NCBI GenBank assembly: GCA_951801995.1
Contig: CATOOY010000008.1
Location: 1-26,801 of the forward strand
Length of the DNA stretch: 26,801 nt
Direction of reading: 5' to 3'
Source: an uncultured Erysipelotrichaceae bacterium
GTDB lineage: Bacteria > Bacillota_I > Bacilli_A > RF39 > UBA660
Position numbers and translations under genes: made by a program. A model generated the notes under the pieces. The model was not told where the DNA came from, searched no databases, and saw nothing but the letters and a program-made list of their open reading frames with translations. Numbering within the stretch: the stretch's first letter is position 1; each line of letters begins with the position of its first letter. Below are positions 15,265 to 22,271 of the stretch, in pieces.

Positions 15265-16002
15265 TTATTCTAATACTTTTTCTATCTTTTCCTCATTATT
15301 TCTTTCATATACTGTTATTTTTTCATTATCATCTAGGGTTGCTAGTAATATATTTTCTATATTAGGATATCCCATTACTTTTAATTCATGGGAAAGCCAC
15401 TCTTCTTTTTTATTTCTATTTTCTAGATTTTGTTTCATTATTTTTCCATCAATAATGATATTGGCTTGTAATCCTTCTTTTTGTACTTTTACTTTCATAT
15501 CTGATGGAGTAAGTGGTTTATATTCACTTTTAGGAAGGATACTTATGGTTCCACTTGTTTCCATTACTGCATATTCAATCTCACTAATATCAAAATAACC
15601 ATTTCCTCTACATTCTTCTAGTAAATCATTTATATCTATTCTTACTTTTTTCAGTCCTCTTTCTAAAAGCTTACCTTTTTCTATTAAAAGAGTAGGGCTT
15701 CCCATAAAAAATCTACGAAGCGTTATACTTTTTAAGGCTGCTATAGAACCTAAGTAAGCGACTGTACCAAAAAGAATAACTGCTATAATTCCATTTGAAA
15801 AGGGAATATCTGTGTTTACTGTCATTTCGGCTGCAAAGTTACCAATGGATATTCCTATTACATAGTCAAATACACTTAACTGTGATACTTGTTTTTTCCC
15901 TATTATTTTTGTTACAATAAATAATACTAGTAAAGAGAAGAAACCTCTTAAAAAAACATCGTCTATTTGTCTTATATTGGTTTTAAAAAGATCTTGCCAC
16001 AT
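15265..16002 (-). CDS. DUF421 (YetF/YdfR-like) membrane protein
   Basis: The 245-residue protein has three N-terminal membrane helices and the DUF421 signature: IIGKKQVSQLSVFDYVIGISIGN (about 34-56), then SPTLLIEKGKLLERGLKKVRIDINDLLEECRGNGYFDISEIEYAVMETSG and ISILPKSEYKPLTP. Proteins of this family (YetF, YrbG, YdfS) are common in spore-formers, and some Bacillus members affect spore germination or lie in the spore membrane. The biochemical role is unknown. The extra C-terminal stretch (about 170-245) matches the longer Firmicute members. AGGTGATA precedes the ATG, and the gene sits just after the tagO terminator (on the opposite side from the NUDIX gene). Confidence 0.88.
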   Translation of the reverse strand: MWQDLFKTNIRQIDDVFLRGFFSLLVLFIVTKIIGKKQVSQLSVFDYVIGISIGNFAAEMTVNTDIPFSNGIIAVILFGTVAYLGSIAALKSITLRRFFMGSPTLLIEKGKLLERGLKKVRIDINDLLEECRGNGYFDISEIEYAVMETSGTISILPKSEYKPLTPSDMKVKVQKEGLQANIIIDGKIMKQNLENRNKKEEWLSHELKVMGYPNIENILLATLDDNEKITVYERNNEEKIEKVLE

Positions 16003-16032
16003 ATTATCACCTATTTTTAATATGGCTTAAAT

Positions 16033-16060
16033 TAAAAAAAAATATAAGATTTTTCTTATA
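16033..16060 (-). terminator. Intrinsic terminator of the amidoligase-tagO operon
   Basis: Minus-strand 7-bp stem TATAAGA/TCTTATA, AAAA loop, then nine T. The upstream arm contains the tagO stop codon. Confidence 0.8.
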
Positions 16061-17129
16061 CTTTTTTCTTTTTATTCATTTTATTTTTTATTTTACTTTT
16101 TAATACTTCTCTATCTACTATTACATTGGTTTTACAAGCAAATATAACTACTATAATGGTTAAAATTAAATATACAATATAAGCTAAGCTATCTTTTAAT
16201 ACGTATAAAATAGAAGCAAAGGCAAATAATATATCAATTGCATAGATAATTAAAACAGTTGTTTTTTGCGATAAATTTCTATTTAACAATTGATGATGGA
16301 TATGAAATTTATCTGCATGGGTAAATGCATTTTGACCTTTTATTGTTCTTCTAATAATTGCAAATAACGTATCAAAGATCGGAATTGCTAATATAAGTAT
16401 TGGTACAATAAAAGAGGTTACTGTTACGTTTTTAAAACCTAGTAAGGCTATTACTGAAATCATGAATCCAAAGAACATGGATCCTGAATCCCCTGCAAAT
16501 ATACTTGCTGGTGGGAAATTATGTACTAGAAAGCCTAATACTGAACCAAACATAATGAAAGCTATGATAAAGTCTAATCCAAAATGGCCTTGTAAAGTTG
16601 CGATAATACCTATTGTTAAAAAATATATTGCACTTATTCCTCCTGAAAGTCCATCTAATCCATCTATTAAATTGATACAGTTAATGCACCCTAAGATAAA
16701 GAAAATTGTAAATGGATAAGCAAAAATACCAAAGTCAATATATATGCCAAAGGCACTAATATCTTTAATTAGTAAGCCTCCATATATGGCTAAAACGGAT
16801 GCAGAAGCCAGCTGCCCTATAAATTTTGTTAGGGAACCTAGTTCTGTTAAGTCATCCATTACCCCAATTAATACAACTAAAAAGCCACCTATTAATACGG
16901 CATTCATGATGGAACTATGGGTTCCAAATATCATATATCCTAACAGGAACCCTAAAAAAACTCCTACTCCTCCCATTTTAGGCATTGGTTTTTTATGGAT
17001 ATGTCTTGTTCTAGGCATGTCTACTGCCCCTATTTTAAGTGCTACTTTTTTTATGTAGGGTGTAATAATTGCTACAAAAATAAATGGTACAAATATAATC
17101 CATAATATTTTAATGATAATTTCGCTCAT
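16056..17129 (-). CDS. tagO: Undecaprenyl-phosphate GlcNAc-1-phosphate transferase (TagO/WecA family)
   Basis: The 357-residue polytopic protein (about ten or eleven helices) is of the MraY/WecA superfamily. Motifs in order: DMPRTRHIHKKPMPKMGG (37-54), Asp pair D92-D93 in DDLTELG, NLIDGLDGLSGG (153-164), the FPPASIFAGDSGS loop with D214, and the WecA/TagO-type HADKFHIHHQLL (271-282). It moves a sugar-1-phosphate, usually GlcNAc-1-P, from UDP-sugar to undecaprenyl phosphate at the inner membrane face, starting teichoic acid or other surface glycan synthesis. The HIHH motif and DMPRTRHIH favour TagO/WecA over MraY. It begins 14 bases after the amidoligase gene and is likely co-transcribed with it. 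Confidence 0.93.
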   Translation of the reverse strand: MSEIIIKILWIIFVPFIFVAIITPYIKKVALKIGAVDMPRTRHIHKKPMPKMGGVGVFLGFLLGYMIFGTHSSIMNAVLIGGFLVVLIGVMDDLTELGSLTKFIGQLASASVLAIYGGLLIKDISAFGIYIDFGIFAYPFTIFFILGCINCINLIDGLDGLSGGISAIYFLTIGIIATLQGHFGLDFIIAFIMFGSVLGFLVHNFPPASIFAGDSGSMFFGFMISVIALLGFKNVTVTSFIVPILILAIPIFDTLFAIIRRTIKGQNAFTHADKFHIHHQLLNRNLSQKTTVLIIYAIDILFAFASILYVLKDSLAYIVYLILTIIVVIFACKTNVIVDREVLKSKIKNKMNKKKKV

Positions 17130-17143
17130 AATACCACCTATCT

Positions 17144-18313
17144 TTATTTTAACATCATTTTTTTAGGTTGTCCACTTAGTGGTGTGGGGAAATTGCTTTT
17201 TTTAGCTGGTTCTAATTTATGCAAGTACTGCTTTAAGAAATATATTTTATCTTCCTCTTTTTCAAAGATAAAATCGCATAGCTCAAAAGCATCTTCTAAG
17301 GCTAAATCTGTGTAATAATAACTATTTTCTTTTAGTTTTTTTAGTTTATCTTCTAAATAAAAGTCTAGTCTTCCTGGCTTATTTACACTTTCTAGGAAAC
17401 AGATTGTTGTCATAATATAGTTTTGTATAATTTGCTCGTTTAAGGTTCCATTTCCTAGACGCATTTCTATGGTATTTTTTTTATAAGATTCTGTAGGATC
17501 AAAATTACATATGTTTAACGCTACTGATCTTGTAAGCCTTTTCTTTAAATCATAAAGAGACATAGTATCTATATAATCTATTTCTTCTTGTAATAATTTT
17601 TCACGAAGGGGAATGGCAAATCTGATATCTCTTACACTAAAATAATTTCCTAAAAAGAAGCGAAATAAAACATGCTCATATATAATAAATAACTTAATTA
17701 CTTTTCTTAGGGTATTTTCATTATAGTCTAATATTTCTGCTCCTACATGGGTATGTATACTACATGTTTCAGATATTTTTATATGATTTTCTTTTAAAAT
17801 GGAACATAGTTTTCTTATGTCTTTCCATGTTTTTTTACTATTATAGAATATGGGAGATACTATTTCTCCTCCTTGATATTCCTTTCTATCTTGATAATGC
17901 ACAGAACAAACGGTGTCTTCTTTATGTATTTCATATGGGAATTTTAAATCCTTACTTTTCATTTTCCCATTTATTAAAGTCTTTAAATCTTCTAAAAATA
18001 TATTGGTTACTTCTATCTCTATTCCAAAGGGAATAAAGGTGTTTATATTTAAAATTTCTCTATATGGTGTTTTGATATTTATTATTTCTTCTATTAAATC
18101 TTTCTTATCTAGATAAGAAAGAAATGAGAAATTTCTTTCTATTTTAGGCAATGTAATATTTTTTTTATTTAGAAAATTTATATTTTTTTCTAACTGTTCT
18201 AACCTTATTGCCAGTATTCTTTGTTCCATATGGTTATAGTTATTTACTTTGGCTTTTTCATATTCTTTTTTTAATTGTTGATATTGTGTTTTTAATGTTA
18301 TTAATGTATCCAC
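17144..18313 (-). CDS. Putative amidoligase (glutamine-synthetase-fold COOH-NH2 ligase)
   Basis: The 389-residue protein has a coiled-coil start (about 9-50) followed by a domain that I match to the putative amidoligase family. Conserved blocks are FGIEIE (96-101), GGEIVSP (148-154), HTHVG (187-191) and TIEMRLGNGTLN (281-292), where acidic and His residues should bind ATP-Mg. The family was predicted from its fold to form amide or peptide bonds, often in cell-wall or peptide-tagging contexts; few members have known substrates. It starts at GTG 18313, preceded by GAGGTGATA. It forms an operon with tagO, pointing to a role at the cell surface (inference). The family call is from motifs only. 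Confidence 0.75.
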   Translation of the reverse strand: MDTLITLKTQYQQLKKEYEKAKVNNYNHMEQRILAIRLEQLEKNINFLNKKNITLPKIERNFSFLSYLDKKDLIEEIINIKTPYREILNINTFIPFGIEIEVTNIFLEDLKTLINGKMKSKDLKFPYEIHKEDTVCSVHYQDRKEYQGGEIVSPIFYNSKKTWKDIRKLCSILKENHIKISETCSIHTHVGAEILDYNENTLRKVIKLFIIYEHVLFRFFLGNYFSVRDIRFAIPLREKLLQEEIDYIDTMSLYDLKKRLTRSVALNICNFDPTESYKKNTIEMRLGNGTLNEQIIQNYIMTTICFLESVNKPGRLDFYLEDKLKKLKENSYYYTDLALEDAFELCDFIFEKEEDKIYFLKQYLHKLEPAKKSNFPTPLSGQPKKMMLK

Positions 18314-18345
18314 TTTATCACCTCTTTATGGCGATTTATTTTAAC

Positions 18346-18364
18346 AAAAAAAAGACTTTTTGTC
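18346..18364 (-). terminator. Intrinsic terminator downstream of the frameshifted gene
   Basis: Minus-strand GAC-A5-GTC mini-hairpin followed by eight T. The same 19 bases (eight A, GAC, five T, GTC on the plus strand) occur at 23248-23266. It lies at the outer end of the long inverted repeat 18361-18466. Confidence 0.55.
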
Positions 18365-18466
18365 CAATGTTATTAACTTAAAATATAATTAAAATACTAA
18401 TTGAACTTGTCAATAAAGAGTGAAAATATTTTTAATTCTATCTTCGTAAGTTAATAATATTAGACA
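18361..18466. repeat. Imperfect inverted repeat at the 3' end of the frameshifted gene
   Basis: The arm TGTCCAATGTTATTAACTTA (18361-18380) is complementary at 18 of 20 positions to 18447-18466, with weaker pairing extending outwards on both sides. The arms are 66 bases apart. The right arm is inside the ancestral reading frame of the neighbouring gene; the left arm is non-coding. It could fold into a long hairpin in the minus-strand transcript. Confidence 0.7.
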
Positions 18467-18513
18467 ATGCGTCTTCTTTTTCTTTTGTGTTTATTACATC
18501 TATGATTATCACT

Positions 18514-19239
18514 TTATGCAATTCTTCTAATGGATGTGCTTGCTTTGCAAGCCTCTATTTGTTCTTCAAAACTTATACTATAATCATGTTCATAATAAGA
18601 ATATAGAATAAGATTATTCATTAATTGTTTTTGAAAGGCAGGATATTTATAAAATGATTCTACCACCCGTGTTAATTGATGCTCCATATTCATGAAGATT
18701 GAAGCTACATCTACTGCCTCTTCTCTTGTAATATCTGGTGTGTCAAAACTATAGCTTCTCATTTTTCTTGTAGATACATTTTTTTCTTGATTATATAAAT
18801 TTGCTGCTTCTAAAATGAGATTTTCAAGTGTCATTTTTCTTGAACTATTATTCTTGTTTTGTTCTTTCATTTTTTGAAGTAGATTTACATATAAGACTTG
18901 AAAGGCTATTGGATCTTCTTTACTTTTATTGTTTTGTTTTAAAATGCTGTCAAAATATTTTGTTAGTGTTGTAAAATCCTTAAATGGAGACTCTTCTTGT
19001 ATATGCTTTGGGGTATTTTCTTTTACTAGGTTACTTGGGCCTGCTGGATTTTGTCTTTGACTTTGTATCTTTGTATAATGTGCTTTCACAAACTGCCTAG
19101 CCCCTCTATCATTTGTGATAATATTAAAGTTTCCTTTTTCTAGTTCAGTATAAATTTTTTTTTGTAATTCTTCACTATTTTCAAATCCTTGCTTTGCTAT
19201 TGTTAGATTAATTGCTTCTTCTAGTGTTGCTATTTGCAT
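18514..19239 (-). CDS. Unrecognised hydrophilic protein, probably frameshifted near its 3' end
   Basis: As read, this is a 241-residue soluble, Lys/Gln/Asn-rich protein. It has a short N-terminal helical region (LEEAINLTIAKQGF), a low-complexity linker (SQRQNPAGPSNLVKENTPKH) and a helical C-terminal region (FKDFTTLTKYFDSILKQ; EEAVDVASIFMNMEHQLTRV). I recognise no family. The reading ends STSIRRIA then TAA, but reading on from the GCT codon near 18557 with one base skipped gives AKQAHPLEELHKVIIIDV and then TKEKEDALSNIINLRR, stopping at 18438. That tail resembles real protein, so the gene probably once spanned 18438-19239 and has a one-base insertion. The start is the ATG at 19239, after GAGGTGATA. 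Confidence 0.65.
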   Translation of the reverse strand: MQIATLEEAINLTIAKQGFENSEELQKKIYTELEKGNFNIITNDRGARQFVKAHYTKIQSQRQNPAGPSNLVKENTPKHIQEESPFKDFTTLTKYFDSILKQNNKSKEDPIAFQVLYVNLLQKMKEQNKNNSSRKMTLENLILEAANLYNQEKNVSTRKMRSYSFDTPDITREEAVDVASIFMNMEHQLTRVVESFYKYPAFQKQLMNNLILYSYYEHDYSISFEEQIEACKASTSIRRIA

Positions 19240-19257
19240 TACTATCACCTCGTTTTT

Positions 19258-19286
19258 ATTATATCCCATAATTATTTGTTAGTCAA
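19258..19286 (-). promoter_or_regulatory. Sigma-A promoter of the frameshifted gene
   Basis: Minus-strand TTGACT (19281-19286), 17 bases, TATAAT (19258-19263), directly upstream of the ribosome site. It lies between the gene and the IS relic. Confidence 0.72.
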
Positions 19287-19339
19287 TGGAGTTTATGTAC
19301 TGATAGTGTAAAGTGCTTTTGGAAATAAGTATGCAAAAA

Positions 19340-19391
19340 AGAAGGCCTTTTGTTAAATTGTAGTTGTACAAAACATTTAAGGAGGCCTTCT
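19340..19391 (+). promoter_or_regulatory. Hairpin hiding the ribosome site of the IS transposase relic
   Basis: AGAAGGCC (19340-19347) is the exact complement of GGCCTTCT (19384-19391), and pairing extends inward through several T-A and T-G pairs. The right arm contains the AAGGAGG ribosome site (19379-19385) of the ATG at 19394. A transcript entering from the left would fold and hide this site. Confidence 0.55.
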
Positions 19392-19393
19392 GT

Positions 19394-19939
19394 ATGACTA
19401 TTATACCAAATCATTACAAAAAAATATTAAATAAAATGATTTTGATCGATTTTCTAAAAATTTAAAAATTAATTAAATAAAGCAAATAATAATCAAATAT
19501 TTAATTATATTTATTTATTGTCTAATATAAATAATTCTTTATGTGATGTTGGTAGAAATAATTTAGTTACTACTTTTGGTGAAATTACCTTTACTAGAAC
19601 TTTTTATATCGATAGAAATAATTATGGTTCATATTGTTATCTTGATAGATTTTTAGGTCTTAAAAAATATGGCTATTTTGATCCTTATATCAAAGCTACA
19701 ATTGTTGAATATTCATCCAGTAATTCTATTCCTACTGTTTGCAATATGGTTAATGAATTTATTGATCAATTAAACTTGAAAGTAAAATTAAGTATTTAAA
19801 TGGACAAACTATTCGTAATATCATTCTCGATTCAAAACTATCTAATCTTCAAACTTATTTAAAAACAATGAAAATATTTCCTTCTTTATTATGTAAAATC
19901 ATATACCAAGAAAGACTAACTACAAGTATATATACATAA
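19394..19939 (+). pseudogene. Relic of an ISLre2-family (UPF0236) transposase
   Basis: Three broken pieces can be read in order. The first starts at ATG 19394 with MTIIPNHYKKILNKM and stops at 19465. The second, the open frame about 19518-19799, includes VGRNNLVTTFGEITFTRT, then FYIDRNNYGSYCYLDRFLGL and DPYIKATIVEYSS. The third, after a frameshift near 19780, contains ESKIKYLNGQTIRNIIL and ends at TAA 19939. The TTFGEI-F-RT-Y block and the later (S/N)xQT(I/V)RNII helix are characteristic of ISLre2 transposases. The C-terminal catalytic half is missing. Clear terminal inverted repeats were not found. Together with the hairpin this fills most of the gap between 19240 and 20085. Confidence 0.8.
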
Positions 19940-19994
19940 GAACCTTCAAATTAAAATGAGGGTAGCCTCCCCTTATCAGATAAAGTCATGAAAT

Positions 19995-20029
19995 AAAAAA
20001 GTAAACACATCTTTTCTGTATCTACTTTT
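19995..20029 (-). terminator. Weak candidate terminator of mbl
   Basis: Minus-strand AAAAGTA/TACTTTT arms with a 19-base loop and a six-T run. The stem is AT-rich and the loop long, so this is tentative; no better terminator follows mbl. Confidence 0.3.
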
Positions 20030-20043
20030 ATTATATAACTTCC

Positions 20044-20061
20044 ATTTTTAATTCTATCTTC
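20044..20061. repeat. 18-bp sequence identical to 18428-18445
   Basis: ATTTTTAATTCTATCTTC occurs here, just past the mbl stop, and again at 18428-18445 spanning the ancestral stop of the frameshifted gene. The two copies are in direct orientation, about 1.6 kb apart, and bracket that gene and the IS relic. Weaker similarity continues beyond the core. Confidence 0.7.
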
Positions 20062-20085
20062 TTAATTTCATAACAATGTTTTTGT

Positions 20086-21075
20086 CTATTTTTCTAATAA
20101 GTGAACATTTTCTAATAAAAGTCCAGTTCCCTCTGCTACACAAGTAAGTGGGGATTCTGCCACAAAAACAGGAACTTTTAATTCGTGGGATAACAATTCA
20201 TCAAAGCCATGAATCATGGCTCCTCCACCTGTTACTACTAAACCTTTATCTATAATATCTGCAGAAAGTTCTGGTGGAGTTTGTTCTAATACGTTTTTCG
20301 CTGTATGAATAATCATATATACACTTTCACGAAGTGCTTCTTCTATTTCATCAGAACAGATCGTTACTGTATGGGGAAGACCTGTTACTAAATCTCTTCC
20401 TCTTACATCCATTTTTTCATCTTTTGAACCTGGGAACACACTACCAATTGTTAACTTTATTTCTTCTGCTGTACGATCTCCTATTAAAAGTTTATATTTT
20501 TCTTTTATATATTTAATAATATCATTATCAAATACATTTCCTGCTACTTTGATAGAAGAACTATTTACAATCCCTCCTAGTGATAAAACGGCAACATCTG
20601 TGGTTCCTCCTCCTACATCTACTACCATATTCCCACTTGGTTTTGATATATCCATTCCTGCTCCTACAGCTGCTACTTTTGGTTCTATTTCTAGAAAAAC
20701 TTTTCTTGCGCCTGTTCTTTCTGCTGCTTCTTTGATTGCATTTTTTTCTACACCTGTAATATCAGATGGGCAACATATTAAAATTCTAGGTCTTGAAAAA
20801 AAACTTTTCCCATTTATCTTTTTGATAAAGTGGTTTAACATCATTTCTGTAATTTCAAAATCTGCTATTACTCCATCTTTCATAGGACGGATTGCTTTTA
20901 CATCGCCTGGAGTTCTCCCAAGCATATTTCTTGCTTCTTTTCCAAAAGCAAGTGGCCTTTTGGTTTCTGCATCAATTGCTACTACAGATGGCTCATTTAA
21001 AACAATTCCTTGCCCTTTTATATATACAAGAACATTGGCTGTTCCTAAATCAATTCCAATATCTTTTGCAAACAT
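20086..21075 (-). CDS. mbl: Rod-shape actin homologue Mbl/MreB
   Basis: The 329-residue protein is a full-length MreB-family ATPase: DIGIDLGTANVLVYIKG (phosphate 1), RPMKDGVIADFEITE, MVVDVGGGTTDVAVLSLGGIV (phosphate 2) and GLVVTGGGAMIHGFDELL (adenosine). It polymerises under the membrane and guides the elongation peptidoglycan machinery. It is called Mbl rather than MreB because it directly follows spoIIID and is not next to mreC/mreD, as in B. subtilis. GAAGGTGATA precedes the start, and an extended -10 lies upstream. Confidence 0.94.
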   Translation of the reverse strand: MFAKDIGIDLGTANVLVYIKGQGIVLNEPSVVAIDAETKRPLAFGKEARNMLGRTPGDVKAIRPMKDGVIADFEITEMMLNHFIKKINGKSFFSRPRILICCPSDITGVEKNAIKEAAERTGARKVFLEIEPKVAAVGAGMDISKPSGNMVVDVGGGTTDVAVLSLGGIVNSSSIKVAGNVFDNDIIKYIKEKYKLLIGDRTAEEIKLTIGSVFPGSKDEKMDVRGRDLVTGLPHTVTICSDEIEEALRESVYMIIHTAKNVLEQTPPELSADIIDKGLVVTGGGAMIHGFDELLSHELKVPVFVAESPLTCVAEGTGLLLENVHLLEK

Positions 21076-21103
21076 TTTATCACCTTCGTTTTTATCTTTA
21101 AGT

Positions 21104-21112
21104 ATTATACCA
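21104..21112 (-). promoter_or_regulatory. Extended -10 promoter of mbl
   Basis: Minus-strand TGGTATAAT (TATAAT at 21104-21109), about 30 bases upstream of the start. No good -35 is visible. The stretch from 21113 to 21250 is AT-rich and I see nothing else in it. Confidence 0.5.
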
Positions 21113-21250
21113 TAAAATCCTTTGTTAGAATAGAATTATCTTCCATTTTTTGTAAATTATAAATTCTGTTCCTTACTTGATTTCTTTCTTTTTATTTTCC
21201 ATTTTTATTGTGTGTAAATTACTTTTAAATATTCATATTTCTTTCTTTTC

Positions 21251-21284
21251 AAAAAAAAAGAAGAGAATTTTTTATTTTTTCTCT
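21251..21284 (-). terminator. Intrinsic terminator of spoIIID
   Basis: Minus-strand AGAGAA/TTCTCT stem, an 11-base AT loop, then TC and nine T. The first arm overlaps the stop codon at 21283-21285. Confidence 0.75.
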
Positions 21285-21528
21285 ATTTTGCATACTTTTT
21301 TTTAGTAGATTCTCCTCCTCTTACATGACGAATAGATGTATGAAATTTCAATATTTGATCTACTTTATCAAATTTATTTTTATCTATTTTTTCTAATCTT
21401 TCATGTAAGTCTTTATGTACAGTACTTTTGCTTATTTTAAATTTTCTTGCAATTTCCCTTATTGTTTTTTGCGTTTTTATCATATAATCTGCTTCTTTTA
21501 GAACTCTATCTGTTATCGGTAGGTTCAT
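21283..21528 (-). CDS. spoIIID: Sporulation transcription factor SpoIIID
   Basis: The 81-residue protein has the normal SpoIIID length. A single HTH (TIREIARKFKISKSTVHKDL, 22-41) is followed by the diagnostic basic tail region HTSIRHVRGGESTKKKY. SpoIIID is a mother-cell regulator that activates and represses sigma-E and sigma-K genes. Its position between spoIIQ and mbl is the B. subtilis order. It has a GAGGTGGTA ribosome site. The upstream region contains CGTATAAT (21546-21553), which can be read as a sigma-A -10 with a poor -35 or as a sigma-E-like -10; I cannot decide. Confidence 0.96.
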   Translation of the reverse strand: MNLPITDRVLKEADYMIKTQKTIREIARKFKISKSTVHKDLHERLEKIDKNKFDKVDQILKFHTSIRHVRGGESTKKKYAK

Positions 21529-21574
21529 TCTACCACCTCTAACAAATTATACGAATTTTGTTTTTTTTTATACC

Positions 21575-21593
21575 AAAAAAGAGCTTATAGCTC
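21575..21593 (-). terminator. Intrinsic terminator of spoIIQ
   Basis: Minus-strand GAGCT/AGCTC stem with a 3-base loop and six T. The spoIIQ stop codon TAA (21585-21587) is in the stem-loop junction. Confidence 0.8.
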
Positions 21594-22217
21594 ACTTATA
21601 TTTTTGTCATAATATTCTTCTGGATTTACTGTAATACCTTTTACAATGAGTTCAAAGTGTAAGTGGCTACCTAAATCTTTTGATATGTTGGATGTTCCAC
21701 TTTTCCCAATTACTTGTCCTTGGGTTACTATATCATCTTTTTTGACAGCTATTTCGCTAAGACTTTGGTAAACACTGATTACGTTATTCTCATGTTTTAT
21801 TTCTATGATTTTACCAAGATGTTCATCTTCTTTTACATCTGTTACAGTTCCATCTAAAACAGATACTACATCAAAATTATCTTTTCCCCCATAAGAAACA
21901 CCACTATTTTGTATGTATGTGTTTTCATAATAGATAATTGATTTTTCTTGTGCTTCTGCTTCTGCTTTATAATCATAATAACTTTTTACAATATTTAAGC
22001 TAGAATCTGTATAAGGTCTAATCATAATTGTTTTTGTATTTACAACAGGAACTTCATCTTCAATAATGGTATCAGAAACATAATCATAATCTTTTTCCTT
22101 ATCAAAAGATGCTGTATTAAATCTACTTTCTAATAGATAAATTGCACCTATCATAAAGACAAACATACCCATATAAATAGCATACATTACAGGTTTTTTG
22201 ATTCTTCTTTTTGTCAT
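21585..22217 (-). CDS. spoIIQ: Stage II sporulation protein Q, LytM-domain forespore protein
   Basis: The 210-residue single-pass protein has a helix at about 10-29, a linker, and a C-terminal LytM/M23 domain (about 100-200) with FDVVSVLDGTVTDVKEDEHLG, IEIKHENNVISVYQSLSEI and SHLHFELIVKGITVNPEEYY. SpoIIQ pairs with SpoIIIAH across the two membranes around the forespore and supports engulfment. The HxH motif is kept (H185, H187), but the expected HxxxD zinc pair reads N104 and S108, so the domain should be inactive as a peptidase. The start is the ATG at 22217, seven bases after AGAGGTG; the GTG nine bases upstream is part of that site. The neighbours are spoIID and spoIIID. Confidence 0.9.
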   Translation of the reverse strand: MTKRRIKKPVMYAIYMGMFVFMIGAIYLLESRFNTASFDKEKDYDYVSDTIIEDEVPVVNTKTIMIRPYTDSSLNIVKSYYDYKAEAEAQEKSIIYYENTYIQNSGVSYGGKDNFDVVSVLDGTVTDVKEDEHLGKIIEIKHENNVISVYQSLSEIAVKKDDIVTQGQVIGKSGTSNISKDLGSHLHFELIVKGITVNPEEYYDKNISEL

Positions 22218-22271
22218 ATTTTTCACCTCTATTTTATTAGTTTCCCATATGACTTTTTTTATACATTTTTT

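Noticed and set aside
19955..19985. Small GAGG/CCTC hairpin right of the IS relic as a possible IS end
   Set aside because: It has no convincing inverted match at the left side and no target duplication, so the right IS boundary stays undefined.
20549..21115. A 188-codon plus-strand open frame opposite mbl
   Set aside because: It mirrors the coding strand of a clear Mbl gene and has no family-like motifs or ribosome site.
22218..22262. Sigma-F/G-like element before spoIIQ (GTATA followed by GGGAAACTAAT on the minus strand)
   Set aside because: The spacing is short for sigma-F and the -10 positions do not fit the consensus.
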